This document shows, piece after piece, positions 25,354-34,162 of a DNA stretch of 47,489 nt. The stretch is from Alicyclobacillus tolerans. GTDB lineage: Bacteria > Bacillota > Bacilli > Alicyclobacillales > Alicyclobacillaceae. Within the stretch, counting starts at the first letter, position 1; each line of letters begins with the position of its first letter. The stretch lies in NCBI RefSeq assembly GCF_021739485.1, contig NZ_JAJFNK010000040.1, forward strand, positions 1-47,489, read 5' to 3'. A program made the translations under genes and the position numbers. Under the pieces are notes generated by a model. It was given only the letters and a program-made list of their open reading frames with translations, searched no databases and had not been told where the DNA came from.

Positions 25354-26285
25354 TTTATTCGCCTCTCCATTAGGAAATTACGGATTGCTTCTTTTGTAGG
25401 GAGGGAAGGCTGTGCTCCCATCTGTGTTACAGTGAGTGCGCCTGCTGCCATGGCATATACTATAGAGTTATCAAAGTCCCTGCCTTGGGAAAGACATGCT
25501 CCAAGAGTTCCTGTAAACGCGTCGCCAGCGGCCGTTGTATCTATAGCGTCAACTGGATACGCTTCATAGTGATGAAATCCATCATTATTTAGTGTCACTA
25601 CTCCTTTATCTCCAAGTGTTATTACTGTAGTAGAGACTCCTTTGTTGTGGAAAACTTCAGCAGCTTCCTTTGCCGTTGCTACATCAGTCACCTCGATTCC
25701 AGTAAGCACAGATGCCTCCGTTTCATTTGGGGTAATTATGTCGATATATTGATAAATCTGATCGGTGAAAGATATCGCTGGTGCAGGATCGAAAATGACT
25801 CTAATTCCTTTCTCTTTCGCCCGTTTAGCTGCGTAATAAACAGTCGGTACTGGAATTTCCAACTGTAAGAGTAGAACATTTAAGTCAATAACATCTGAAA
25901 AAAAAGCATCTACATGGACTTGATTCGTTTTTGAGTTAGCCAATGGGACAATGACAATGTCATTATCTCCCCCTTCATCGATTCTAATATGAGCAATTCC
26001 TGTACTTTCCCCTTCAAGAATACTCACAAATTTCGTATTAACAGCATTCTGCTGGAGGCTCCCGAGAACTAGGCCATTCAGTACATCGTTTCCCACACAT
26101 CCAACCATCCACGTCGGACTCCCCATGTGTGCCGACATCACAGCCTGATTAGAACCCTTACCTCCGGATATCAACCTAAAATCACTACCAACAACTGTCT
26201 GTCCCCGTCTTGGCAATCGAGGGGCTTTCACACTAACGTCAATAGTAATGCTACCAATGACGGCCACACCATATTCACTAGGCAT
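25350..26285 (-). CDS. rbsK: Ribokinase
   Basis: This 311-residue PfkB-family kinase phosphorylates ribose at O5 with ATP. It shows the N-terminal GG motif in ISGGKGSNQAVMSAHMG near residue 38 and the C-terminal anion-hole/catalytic motif DAIDTTAAGDAFTGTL near 250, with the catalytic Asp. GGGAGAG precedes the ATG by about 9 nt. It is directly followed by rbsD. The neighbours are aldonate-type enzymes rather than a complete rbs operon, so a ribose analogue is possible. Confidence 0.9.
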   Translation of the reverse strand: MPSEYGVAVIGSITIDVSVKAPRLPRRGQTVVGSDFRLISGGKGSNQAVMSAHMGSPTWMVGCVGNDVLNGLVLGSLQQNAVNTKFVSILEGESTGIAHIRIDEGGDNDIVIVPLANSKTNQVHVDAFFSDVIDLNVLLLQLEIPVPTVYYAAKRAKEKGIRVIFDPAPAISFTDQIYQYIDIITPNETEASVLTGIEVTDVATAKEAAEVFHNKGVSTTVITLGDKGVVTLNNDGFHHYEAYPVDAIDTTAAGDAFTGTLGACLSQGRDFDNSIVYAMAAGALTVTQMGAQPSLPTKEAIRNFLMERRIK

Positions 26286-26320
26286 CGGCTATCTCTCTCC
26301 CGTATAAGAGTTCTTTGTTT

Positions 26321-27253
26321 TTACACCGTCGGTCCAATGCGGTACAATGCAAAGTCGTCCATGTTCAGTTTCTCGGCAATAGATTCCTGTCCGTTGACGA
26401 TGCGAATTAATTGCTCTAAAAGCCTCGGAATATCCAGTTCGTCTTGAAGCTGTCCATCAAAGTCGTCGCGGTACTGCCGATACGATGCCGGGCTGATGGA
26501 CCATCGCACGAGAGGAGTCAGCGGGTTGCCGAACGCGTGAGCGCGGTTGGCCAGGTGCACGGTTAGGTGCGCACCAGCGGCCGTCAGACCCGTTAGGGTT
26601 TCCAGGGCGTTCGAACCTTCCTTCATGAGCGCCAAGCGGGAAGAGGCTTTCTCTCCGTGGTCGATGGCTTCCGCCTGGCCCAGACGCGCCGCGTGCTCTG
26701 CCTGGGAACCGGGCAAAATCAATTTGACGCCGAGTTCCCAAAGCGCAGCCAGTGCGGCGTCCACCGTTTCGGCTTGTTCCCCAGAAACCTCGTCGAACAA
26801 AACGCCCACGGAGATTTCGTCCCAAGCTGTTTCCGTGCGAACCTGATGCTTGACCTCCTGGCTTCTGGCCTCAATCCATTCTTCACACGCGGATTCTGCA
26901 CCGAGAGTACCTCCGGATTGCTGGATAATGACGAGGTCCATCGGCTTGTCCGATTGACTGTGGGCACTGGCAAACAAGTCTTTCGCGACAATGCCTTCAC
27001 ACCCCAAACCGACAAAAATGCTGCCGTAGACGTTCGGGTGTTGCGCCAAATGCGTAAATACGCGCTGTGTTTGAATTAAGTCAGCGCCCATTTGGCCGCA
27101 GCCGTGTTGATGTTCAATATACTTGAGTGCGGGATTGCGCCTTGCGAGGTCGATGGCAACCTGATTGGCGCATACCACCGCCGGAAGAATGAACAAGTGA
27201 TTGCGGATGCCCACCGTACCGTCCGGTCGCCGAAAAGCTTGCACGGTACTCAT
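26321..27253 (-). CDS. UxaA family dehydratase, large domain (short form)
   Basis: This 310-residue protein matches the C-terminal catalytic part of altronate/galactarate dehydratases. It reads FRRPDGTVGIRNHLFILPAVVCANQ, EHQHGCGQMGADL, HPNVYGSIFVGLGCEG and ends MDDFALYRIGPTV. It is 70-80 residues shorter than typical: the section that usually carries NxKGGLTTIEEKSLG and the DTPG segment is missing or reduced, although the pseudogene next door keeps it. AAAGGAG supports the start, and it overlaps the SAF gene by 4 nt. It probably dehydrates a sugar acid or hydroxyacid, if the shorter core is active. The base composition is clearly GC-richer than rbsK beside it. Confidence 0.82.
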   Translation of the reverse strand: MSTVQAFRRPDGTVGIRNHLFILPAVVCANQVAIDLARRNPALKYIEHQHGCGQMGADLIQTQRVFTHLAQHPNVYGSIFVGLGCEGIVAKDLFASAHSQSDKPMDLVIIQQSGGTLGAESACEEWIEARSQEVKHQVRTETAWDEISVGVLFDEVSGEQAETVDAALAALWELGVKLILPGSQAEHAARLGQAEAIDHGEKASSRLALMKEGSNALETLTGLTAAGAHLTVHLANRAHAFGNPLTPLVRWSISPASYRQYRDDFDGQLQDELDIPRLLEQLIRIVNGQESIAEKLNMDDFALYRIGPTV

Positions 27254-27558
27254 GAGGACCGCTCCTTTGCAAGATCCCCGCGGCCGCGGCGACTGTCGAC
27301 ATTGTGCACGTGCACGTGTTCACCCGCTGTAATGGACTGGGTCGCGACTCCGATCACCTGACCGTACTTGTGGACGAGTGCACCGCTTTCAAGGTTGCGT
27401 AAGGCAAACTTGTGTCCAAATGGGATGTCCTGCTTGAGTTCAACCTCAAAGTGTCCCTCTGAGTCGACAAGCTGCGTTCCCTGTTTGAGGTCCGTCAAAG
27501 CCGTTGCCACGTCATCTTCGGGTTTCTGAACGACAAAAGGGCGTTTGGTGTCACCCAT
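27250..27558 (-). CDS. UxaA family dehydratase, SAF domain subunit
   Basis: This 102-residue protein is the separate small SAF-domain subunit of a UxaA-type dehydratase, with a VELKQDIPFGHKFALRNL core and KYGQVIGVATQSITAGEHVHVHNV. In larger UxaA proteins this domain is N-terminal to the catalytic part; here they are split and translationally coupled. I choose the ATG at 27558, 6 nt after AAGGTG, over an in-frame GTG three codons earlier. It forms a pair with the downstream large subunit. Confidence 0.85.
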   Translation of the reverse strand: MGDTKRPFVVQKPEDDVATALTDLKQGTQLVDSEGHFEVELKQDIPFGHKFALRNLESGALVHKYGQVIGVATQSITAGEHVHVHNVDSRRGRGDLAKERSS

Positions 27559-27699
27559 TCCATTCACCTTCTTGTAAAACCTTTAAACTTAAAGGAGGGT
27601 GTCATTCGGCGTTGCCAAAATCACCGTGGCAACCCCTCAAAGTCCTCTCGCAGGGTTTGTGGTTCAATGGGACGTTTGGGATAGTTCATTTGCAGCGAC

Positions 27700-28690
27700 T
27701 TACAAACTGTGCCCGATGCGGTAAATGCCAAATTCCCGGTGTCCAGGCAGCCCAGATTGCTTGCGTTGATGACGTCAATCATGGGCTGGAATAAGCACTC
27801 TCCGGACTAGCGGACTGTTTCCAATCCGTCGATGACTACGCCAGCATTACATGTTGTCGCGCATGCGTTCGAATAGGAAACTCTTGGTCCCCTCTTCGAT
27901 GACAGGAGCAACGGCTGAACCTTTAGACGTCCCGCGGCCCGTCGTGAAAATGGCCACTTGCGCGCCGCCGGCAATCATGCCAGTCATCTGCGCCGTGCCG
28001 TGGCCGGGCGTATCCACAATGACCAAACCGTGTTCGGGCGCTACTCATCCGTGAATGGCCGTCCTACCCATTTTCTCGATGGTCATAATGCCGCCTTTGA
28101 TGTTCCTAGGAGCGGCTTGGGGTCGAAACCCATTTTCAGGATTTCTTCTGCCATGTGGAGAACGATGGACAAGATGCGTTCATTGACTTCGGGCGAAACG
28201 GCCTACCCTGCCAGAATGTGTAAAACCCCAGTAGTCCGTGGTTTCTGCTGTATTGAAGTGCTACAGTCGTCGACCATCAGGTAACTGAGCGTGCCGAGTG
28301 ATCGAATCACGTGATTTCATATACGGGTTGGTTGCGGCAATACCCCAGTTGATCGCATTGCATATGCGTCCGGCTTGTTCTAGGGGAACCGGTTCCAACT
28401 TTGTATTAGGTTATTCAGCTGCCTTCACCAGTACGGACAAGTCGTGAGTGCCCCAATCCAAGATGACACGTTGGAATGCGTTGCAAACCCTTCGCATACC
28501 TGCAGAGTTTGCTCCAGGTCCCGGCTGTGTGTGCTAACTCTGTGGTGATTTCGAAACGTGACGGTACCGGGCACCTTTATGGAAATTAATTCCATGATTT
28601 AGCTGGCTTTGTAGAAAACAGGCAGAGCCAAGACGCCGTTTCTGCCCCCACTCGGGCGCCTTCGCTGAGAAATTCTATGAGCTTCGTAAA
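27700..28690 (-). pseudogene. Decayed UxaA family large domain
   Basis: On the minus strand, pieces of a second UxaA large domain appear in changing frames. They run, in order: RRRPSGGRNGVLALPVF near 28650, a HSNV-type segment near 28480, NIKGGIMTIEKMG near 28090, GLVIVDTPGHGTAQMTGM then AIFTTGRGTSKGSAVAPVI near 27900-28020, and a terminal EFGIYRIGHSL just before a TAA at 27700. Several stops and frameshifts interrupt it. Unlike the intact gene beside it, it preserves traces of the usual middle section, so it looks like the standard-length paralogue that was lost. Confidence 0.8.
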
Positions 28691-28715
28691 TTCTACTTCC
28701 TCTTTTTAAACCTTT

Positions 28716-29474
28716 TTAACGTGACCTTAGTGAATAAATGGTTTTCTGCCATACGTTTGCCAAAACAGCCTGGTCAACCCCCAAAATGACAAAACGCACT
28801 CCATTTTCAAGCCAATACCTGGCATCTTCCTTGTCCTTAACAAAAATGCCGACAGGCTGTCCACTCAGTAAGACCGTATCGATAGCAGACTGCAAGGTCT
28901 TCCTGACCTCTTCCGAGTTTGTTTCTCCCGGTCGACCCATATCTACAGAAAGGTCATACGGTCCTAGAAATATCCCGCCCAAGTTCGGTAAAGTACAGAT
29001 GACATCCAAGTCTGAGAGAAGTTGTACACTCTCTACAAGCACCCAAACCGAACTCGCCTCATTTGCTTTGCGCACAAACTCTGTGGGGGATACGAGCCCA
29101 AAGGTACCTCCAGGGACAAACGGATTTAATCCCCTTTTTCCGTCAGGTGGAAATTTAACGACGTCAATTACTTTTTGAACATCTTCAAGAGAGGAACATC
29201 CAGCAACGATTACACCATTCAGACCTGAGTCAAAATAAGCACCCAATCGCGGGACCTCATTCATGGTGCAACGGATAAACAATTCTGTTTCTGTGCCATA
29301 CACTGCATTTATGAAGTCGTGCGTGATTGGCCCATCAAACAATCCATGTTCAAAATCCAGTGCTAAAAAATCTAATCCTGCTGTTGCTGCCACACGAACA
29401 ATGCTCGGATCGTGTGATAAAACAAATGAACCGAATACGGGTTGGCTATCCTTTAGTTTTTTTGAAACACTCAT
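28716..29474 (-). CDS. HpcH/HpaI family aldolase
   Basis: This 252-residue class II aldolase should cleave a 4-hydroxy-2-oxo acid to pyruvate plus an aldehyde. It has LDFLALDFEHGLFDGP near the N-terminus, LGAYFDSGLNGVIVAG, the metal-binding Glu in VWVLVESVQLL and the Asp in GIFLGPYDLSVDMG. Sugar-acid aldolases such as 2-keto-3-deoxyrhamnonate aldolase have this layout. The ribosome site is weak (GGCGGTG). It sits between DmpG and the UxaA genes, which supports a dehydratase-then-aldolase sequence. Confidence 0.87.
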   Translation of the reverse strand: MSVSKKLKDSQPVFGSFVLSHDPSIVRVAATAGLDFLALDFEHGLFDGPITHDFINAVYGTETELFIRCTMNEVPRLGAYFDSGLNGVIVAGCSSLEDVQKVIDVVKFPPDGKRGLNPFVPGGTFGLVSPTEFVRKANEASSVWVLVESVQLLSDLDVICTLPNLGGIFLGPYDLSVDMGRPGETNSEEVRKTLQSAIDTVLLSGQPVGIFVKDKEDARYWLENGVRFVILGVDQAVLANVWQKTIYSLRSR

Positions 29475-29512
29475 TTTTTTACACCGCCTATCATCAATAC
29501 TTAAGAGCCGGA

Positions 29513-30520
29513 TTACTGCCTACGTGCTAGTAGAAACGCCACATCTACGATCATGTCTTCTTGTCCACCGACAACACGTCGATTGCCCAATTCAATCAGA
29601 ATATCGCGTGGGTCGACGTTGAACTGCTCCGCGGCCCGAAAGGCATGGAGCAAAAAGCTGGAATAAACCCCGGCATAGCCCATCGTTAAACTGGTTCTGT
29701 CCGTAATAATGGGCCGAAACATTTTCGGACGAACAACGTCTTCTGCGGCGTCCATAACGGTATAAAGGTCTACCCCCGTGTAAATTTTCAGTTTTTCGCA
29801 CGCCGCTACAAATACCTCTAAGGGCGTATTTCCCGCTCCTGCACCTAATCCAGCCAGACTTGCATCGATACGTTCGGCTCCGACCTCAATTGCCGCTAAC
29901 GAGTTTGCGACTGAGACTCCGAGATTATTATGGGCATGGAACCCAATCTCACACGTTTCGCTAAGAGCTTCACGAAGTGCGCCTACTTTCTCACGTACCT
30001 CGTCCATCAACATAGCACCGGCAGAATCCACTATGTAAACGGCATCTGCGCCATAAGACTCCATCTTGCGACCTTCTTCAACCAAGACACTGCTGGGTGT
30101 CATATGAGACATCATCAAGAATCCCACGGTCTCTAAACCTAACTTCCGTGCTTCACCAATGTGCTGTTGAGAAATATCCGCCTCAGTCGAATGGGTAGCC
30201 ACTCTTACGGCGCCAATTCCGGCGTCAACTGCTCGCTTTAAGTCCTCCACCGTTCCGATTCCAGGTAACAGCAATGCAGCCACCTTGGTGTTTTTGACAT
30301 TCTCACATACGGTGCGGAGATAAACCGTTTCGTCCTCTTTCGCAAGACCGTATTGAATTGAACTTCCACCTAAACCGTCCCCATGAGTTGCTTCAATCAA
30401 GCTGACACCACTTTTATCCAAAGCCATGGCGATTTCTTTGGCATCTTGTGCACTAAATTGGTGACGAACGGCGTGCATGCCATCGCGAAGTGTCACATCA
30501 GTAATCTTGACTTGCTTCAT
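29513..30520 (-). CDS. dmpG: 4-hydroxy-2-oxovalerate aldolase
   Basis: This 335-residue DRE-TIM aldolase cleaves 4-hydroxy-2-oxovalerate (or longer analogues) to pyruvate and an aldehyde, which is channelled to the partner dehydrogenase. It has ITDVTLRDGMHAVRHQF at the N-terminus, IEATHGDGLGGSS, a GFHAHNNLGVSVANS metal motif and ASLAGLGAGAGNTPLEV. GGAGGAG supports the ATG, which overlaps the dehydrogenase stop by 4 nt. The classical setting is aromatic meta-cleavage, but no ring-cleavage or hydratase gene is present in the window. Confidence 0.9.
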   Translation of the reverse strand: MKQVKITDVTLRDGMHAVRHQFSAQDAKEIAMALDKSGVSLIEATHGDGLGGSSIQYGLAKEDETVYLRTVCENVKNTKVAALLLPGIGTVEDLKRAVDAGIGAVRVATHSTEADISQQHIGEARKLGLETVGFLMMSHMTPSSVLVEEGRKMESYGADAVYIVDSAGAMLMDEVREKVGALREALSETCEIGFHAHNNLGVSVANSLAAIEVGAERIDASLAGLGAGAGNTPLEVFVAACEKLKIYTGVDLYTVMDAAEDVVRPKMFRPIITDRTSLTMGYAGVYSSFLLHAFRAAEQFNVDPRDILIELGNRRVVGGQEDMIVDVAFLLARRQ

Positions 30521-31410
30521 GCACGATCTCCTCCTTGTTTTCCAAATCGAAAACGAACCAACTCATCGCCTGTTCTTGCCGCAGCAGAAGTCATAATGTC
30601 AAGATTGCCTGCATAAACCGGCAAATAATCTCCCAAACCTTCGACTTCGATTGAGATACTCACCAAATCATCTTTAAAAATGGGATCTCGATTCAACCGG
30701 TAACCTGGTACAAACGTTTTCATATGTTCGACCATCTGGTGAATAGACTTTTCGACTTGTCGGAAGGTCTGTTGAGTTCCATTTTCAATTTGACAATAGA
30801 TCGTATCCCGCATGAGTATGGGTGGTTCCGCAGGGTTCAATATAATAATCGCTTTTCCACGGCGAGCGCCTCCAATGGCTTCGAGCGCCTTCCCCGTTGT
30901 CTGCGTAAACTCATCAATATTTTGTCGGGTTCCCTGCCCCGCACTTTTGCTAGAAATCGTGGCCACAATTTCTGCATAGGAAACTTTAGTAACACGGTTC
31001 ACAGCGTATACCATAGGAACGGTGGCTTGCCCACCGCATGTGACCATGTTGACATTGGGAGAATCAAGGTGTTCTCCTAAATTTACTCCGGCTATTACAT
31101 AAGGACCGCGTGCAGCAGGAGTCAAGTCTACTGCCTGAATTCCCACTTCCCTAAGCAATTTGGCATGACGCACATGCGCCCGCGCGCTGGTCGCATCAAA
31201 TACTATGTCGGGACGAATCCCTCTGTCTAACGTAGTCTGCAACCCGTCACTATAGGTTTCTAAACCAAGAGCCTTGGCCCTAAGCAAGCCATCGGAAGCC
31301 GGATCAATGCCAATCATCCAAACAGGTTGAATCCACTCACTTCTTTGCAACTTAAATAACAAATCAGTTCCGATGTTTCCAGAGCCCACAATTGCCGCTT
31401 TTGCTTTCAC
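30517..31410 (-). CDS. dmpF: Acetaldehyde dehydrogenase (acetylating)
   Basis: This protein of about 297 residues oxidises acetaldehyde or a short aldehyde to the acyl-CoA with NAD+ and CoA, in complex with the aldolase encoded next. It has the NAD motif AIVGSGNIGTDLLFKL and the catalytic Cys in VNMVTCGGQATVPMVYAV. The GTG at 31410 lies about 10 nt after AAGGGG; a GTG at 31419 is too close to it. It is the first gene of the leftward set and is coupled to the aldolase by an ATGA overlap. Confidence 0.9.
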   Translation of the reverse strand: MKAKAAIVGSGNIGTDLLFKLQRSEWIQPVWMIGIDPASDGLLRAKALGLETYSDGLQTTLDRGIRPDIVFDATSARAHVRHAKLLREVGIQAVDLTPAARGPYVIAGVNLGEHLDSPNVNMVTCGGQATVPMVYAVNRVTKVSYAEIVATISSKSAGQGTRQNIDEFTQTTGKALEAIGGARRGKAIIILNPAEPPILMRDTIYCQIENGTQQTFRQVEKSIHQMVEHMKTFVPGYRLNRDPIFKDDLVSISIEVEGLGDYLPVYAGNLDIMTSAAARTGDELVRFRFGKQGGDRA

Positions 31411-31582
31411 AGAGTCCACGCCCCTTCTTTATTACCTGTCTCCTCATCGGTCGTTCTTGAAAATTAACAATAATCAACTATAACAAATACGGGATGTAAT
31501 ACATTGCAGTTAAGGCATTATTTGTTTACCATGACCGAATAGGAACGAGCACCTGGTAATGACCCTGTGCGTACGCCATCTC

Positions 31583-32264
31583 TTAACGTTCCCCTTTGCG
31601 ACGAGGCAGGGCAAACCAAAGGTGATTCAACCACTGAAGTTCTTGTTCAGAGAGTGGATCCGCTTGCACAGCTTTAAGGCTGGCATCTAACTGCTCCGGA
31701 CGGCTGGCGCCGATAATCGCTGAGGTAATGCCAGGTTGCTGAATGACCCAGCGCACGGCTGTGGTGGCCATGTCGAGTCCGCGCTCTTGGCACCAATTCC
31801 GGTATTCCTCGATGACTTCGAATGTCGCATCTTGCCAATACCGCTCCTGATACATTTCCCCAGCCTTGCTGATTCCCTGTAAAGCAAAGCGCGTGCCCTT
31901 CTCCACATCGGCTCCTGGCCGGTAACGTCCGGTCAACATGCCACCAGCCAAGGGATTGTAGGTCATCAATCCGACCCCTTCATCCAAGCAAAGCGGGACA
32001 AGTTCCTCTTCGATCATGCGAAACAACAAATTGTAGCGCGGCTGAACGCTTGCAATGCGCACATACCCTTTGCGCTCTGCTAGACTCAATGCTTGTGCAA
32101 CGCGCCACGCCCGTCCGCCGTGTCAAAAAGTGGACTCCACCTTCAAACGCCTTGTCCATAATGTCATACGACGTTTTCTTATCCGCTTGGTTCGCAAACG
32201 TCATGGTTCCCAGGCAAAGCTACGTTACTTTCAGTCCAAAACTTCCCAATCTCTTTGTGATCAA
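31583..32264 (-). pseudogene. Aldo/keto reductase with internal deletion
   Basis: The N-terminal part reads KRLGSFGLKVT, then an in-frame TAG, then LCLGTMTFANQADKKTSYDIM and FEGGVHFL up to the TAD of the catalytic region. Sequence then jumps to AQALSLAERKGYVRIASVQ, which normally lies about 110 residues later, and runs on to the natural end through GMLTGRYRPG and TSAIIGASRPEQL. A 168-codon open frame (31583-32089) remains, but without the active-site Tyr/Lys half. It is a clear loss-of-function remnant. Confidence 0.85.
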
Positions 32265-32527
32265 GACATTCACGCCCCAAAATACATCGATTTACATCCA
32301 ACATCGTTCGGAACCTTTAGCCACACGTGTGGCCGCAAACCATCTGAGTGATCGGTCCAAAAATGTCCTTGTGGTTTTACTAAATATCCTAACTTTGTCC
32401 CGAATTCTCTTCATGAGATTCCAATAATCTCACGCGGGTTTTCTAAACATATCCCAAACATGACATGCCGGTACCCTCGCGACAAAGTGATGGATTGAGG
32501 TGTCAAAATAACTCGTTTCAAAATATA

Positions 32528-32824
32528 TCAACGATTCACGGCATTTTCAGCATAACCGGGAACGTTCAGCTCACTCGTTGAAATCACCAAATGTGGACTG
32601 TTCAGTTCCTTGGCCAACTCGCTGGCCTTTACCGTTTTCCGAATCCTCGGTTACTGAAAGAACACGATCCTCTCCCAGCGTCTCGAGAGCGGCCTTAACA
32701 GGAACGTGCTGTACACCCCGCCGGAAAATGCCACGACAACTCGGTCGCCCAATGACTGTAACACACCTTTCAATTTTCCATAATTTCCCCATGCTGTTTG
32801 CGCAGGCCACCCCCGACTGTTCAT
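32528..32824 (-). pseudogene. larE: larE remnant (sacrificial sulfur transferase)
   Basis: The remnant starts MNSRGWPAQTAWGNYGKLKG and reads LGDRVVVAFSGGVYSTFLL, the LarE PP-loop SGGVDS with Asp changed to Tyr. It then shifts frame to KAALETLGEDRVLSVTEDSE, shifts again to ASELAKELNSPHLVIST and ends at NVPGYAENAVNR followed by a stop, where intact LarE would continue to CYFCK. Only the first third of the gene is left. It lies directly downstream of the LarA-like gene, whose nickel-pincer cofactor LarE normally helps to build. Confidence 0.85.
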
Positions 32825-32869
32825 AGCTGTCAAATCTCTGCGTGGCCTGCACACGGTCAGACCGTTTTC

Positions 32870-34162
32870 TTATTCCGAGGACCAACAACCGGCAAAATCC
32901 AGTTCTCCAGATTCGCCAAACGGCCACGGTGACGGTTGACTTAACACCTCAACATCGGGTCGATTCACCACAACGGGGAGCAGTGACTCAGAGACGCGAA
33001 TGACGTCCAGGCTCAGCGTAGTGCGGATATGAACGACCCTGACTTGGTCGTCGTACAAAACATTGGCCGTTTTAATCGCTGCTTGAATCGCACGCAGGTC
33101 GTTTTCCAAAATCATCGGTGCTCTCACGAGTGAAACGACGGTGGAAGTCAGCGCGTTTGGGTACGTCTTTTCGAAGTCGACCTCCTTAAAGCAGCGTTTC
33201 GTTGTCGTATCGGCGACTCCTAAGCCGTTTGCGTTCCCATGGGTTTTTTCGGTGAGACGCAAAACGGCAATGCGCGTGACATTGGGACCGCCTATTGCGA
33301 ATTCAGTGCCATAACGACCTGTAATGTTCGGATCCATTCCGTCGCCGCTGATGTTCTTCCCAATTTCGTCAACAACCAACACGTCGATATCGTCCGCCAA
33401 AATCCTTGGCATACTTTGTTTTGCAAATTCCAGCAAGGCTGGTTCTCGCTCCAGGATCTCGTCGGCAGGCAGAACTTCTATCTTAGTCACCTGGTCATAA
33501 GCATTCTCAATGACCGCGACGCCACAAACAATTTTATGCCTACTGAGAATCTCATTGGCCACTCTAACAATATGTTCTTCCATATGTCCGAAGCCCAGTT
33601 TGTGATACGACTCAGCACCCTTTTGCTTTCCTAAGCCGATGGCAATCATTTTTACGATGCCACTTTCATACTTCCCGCGAAAAGCTGTATGGGGCTTGAT
33701 CCGGTTAATGAGCACAATGCCATCTGCAGCGTACGCCAACTTATCGACATAGATAGGAAGACCGTTTGGCAATTCTCCAATTTGCACCACGTCCATGGAA
33801 GAACGAATTGGAGCGCCAATAAACTCCTCCGTCACACCCAGACTGGCTAAGACCTCTTTTTGACCGTCTGCTGTGGCTCCTCCGTGGCTGCCCATTCCTG
33901 GAATTACAAACGGATCATATCCTTTGGCGCGTAATACTGAAACCGTGATTTTTGTTATTTCATGGATGTCTGCGATGCCACGGCTACCAACCACCACAGC
34001 AACGTTTTTACCCGATGGCCAATTCAACTTGCCATTTTCCTCACTAAACGCAGCGTTTACTGCTAGGTCTATATCAACAACCTTGGAACTTTGAAAATGC
34101 TGGCGAATAGTGGTCATTTTCGGTAAAGAAACGGTTTTAAGTAAATCATCAATGACACTCAT
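32870..34162 (-). CDS. LarA-like nickel-dependent hydroxyacid racemase/epimerase
   Basis: This 430-residue protein belongs to the LarA superfamily (former DUF2088), whose members racemise lactate or epimerise other 2-hydroxyacids, including aldonates, with a nickel-pincer cofactor. It has VVVGSRGIADIHEI near residue 53, GMGSHGGATADGQ near 89 and RIKPHTAFRGKYESGIVKM near 152, covering the expected His and Lys residues. Of the two adjacent ATG codons, the second (34162) is better spaced from GGAGG. It overlaps the cyclase stop. Its larE neighbour is dead, so the cofactor must come from genes elsewhere or the protein is not charged. Confidence 0.82.
   Translation of the reverse strand: MSVIDDLLKTVSLPKMTTIRQHFQSSKVVDIDLAVNAAFSEENGKLNWPSGKNVAVVVGSRGIADIHEITKITVSVLRAKGYDPFVIPGMGSHGGATADGQKEVLASLGVTEEFIGAPIRSSMDVVQIGELPNGLPIYVDKLAYAADGIVLINRIKPHTAFRGKYESGIVKMIAIGLGKQKGAESYHKLGFGHMEEHIVRVANEILSRHKIVCGVAVIENAYDQVTKIEVLPADEILEREPALLEFAKQSMPRILADDIDVLVVDEIGKNISGDGMDPNITGRYGTEFAIGGPNVTRIAVLRLTEKTHGNANGLGVADTTTKRCFKEVDFEKTYPNALTSTVVSLVRAPMILENDLRAIQAAIKTANVLYDDQVRVVHIRTTLSLDVIRVSESLLPVVVNRPDVEVLSQPSPWPFGESGELDFAGCWSSE

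Noticed and set aside
26547..27079. Plus-strand frames opposite the UxaA large subunit
   Set aside because: Long antisense frames are expected from the GC-rich composition there; the minus-strand protein has clear family motifs and ribosome sites.
29513..31410. Aromatic meta-cleavage pathway
   Set aside because: Only the last two enzymes are present; no dioxygenase, hydrolase or hydratase gene occurs in the window.
32571..32927. 118-codon minus-strand frame over larE and the LarA-like 3' end
   Set aside because: It is a shifted frame; the larE similarity needs several frames, so a pseudogene is the right call.
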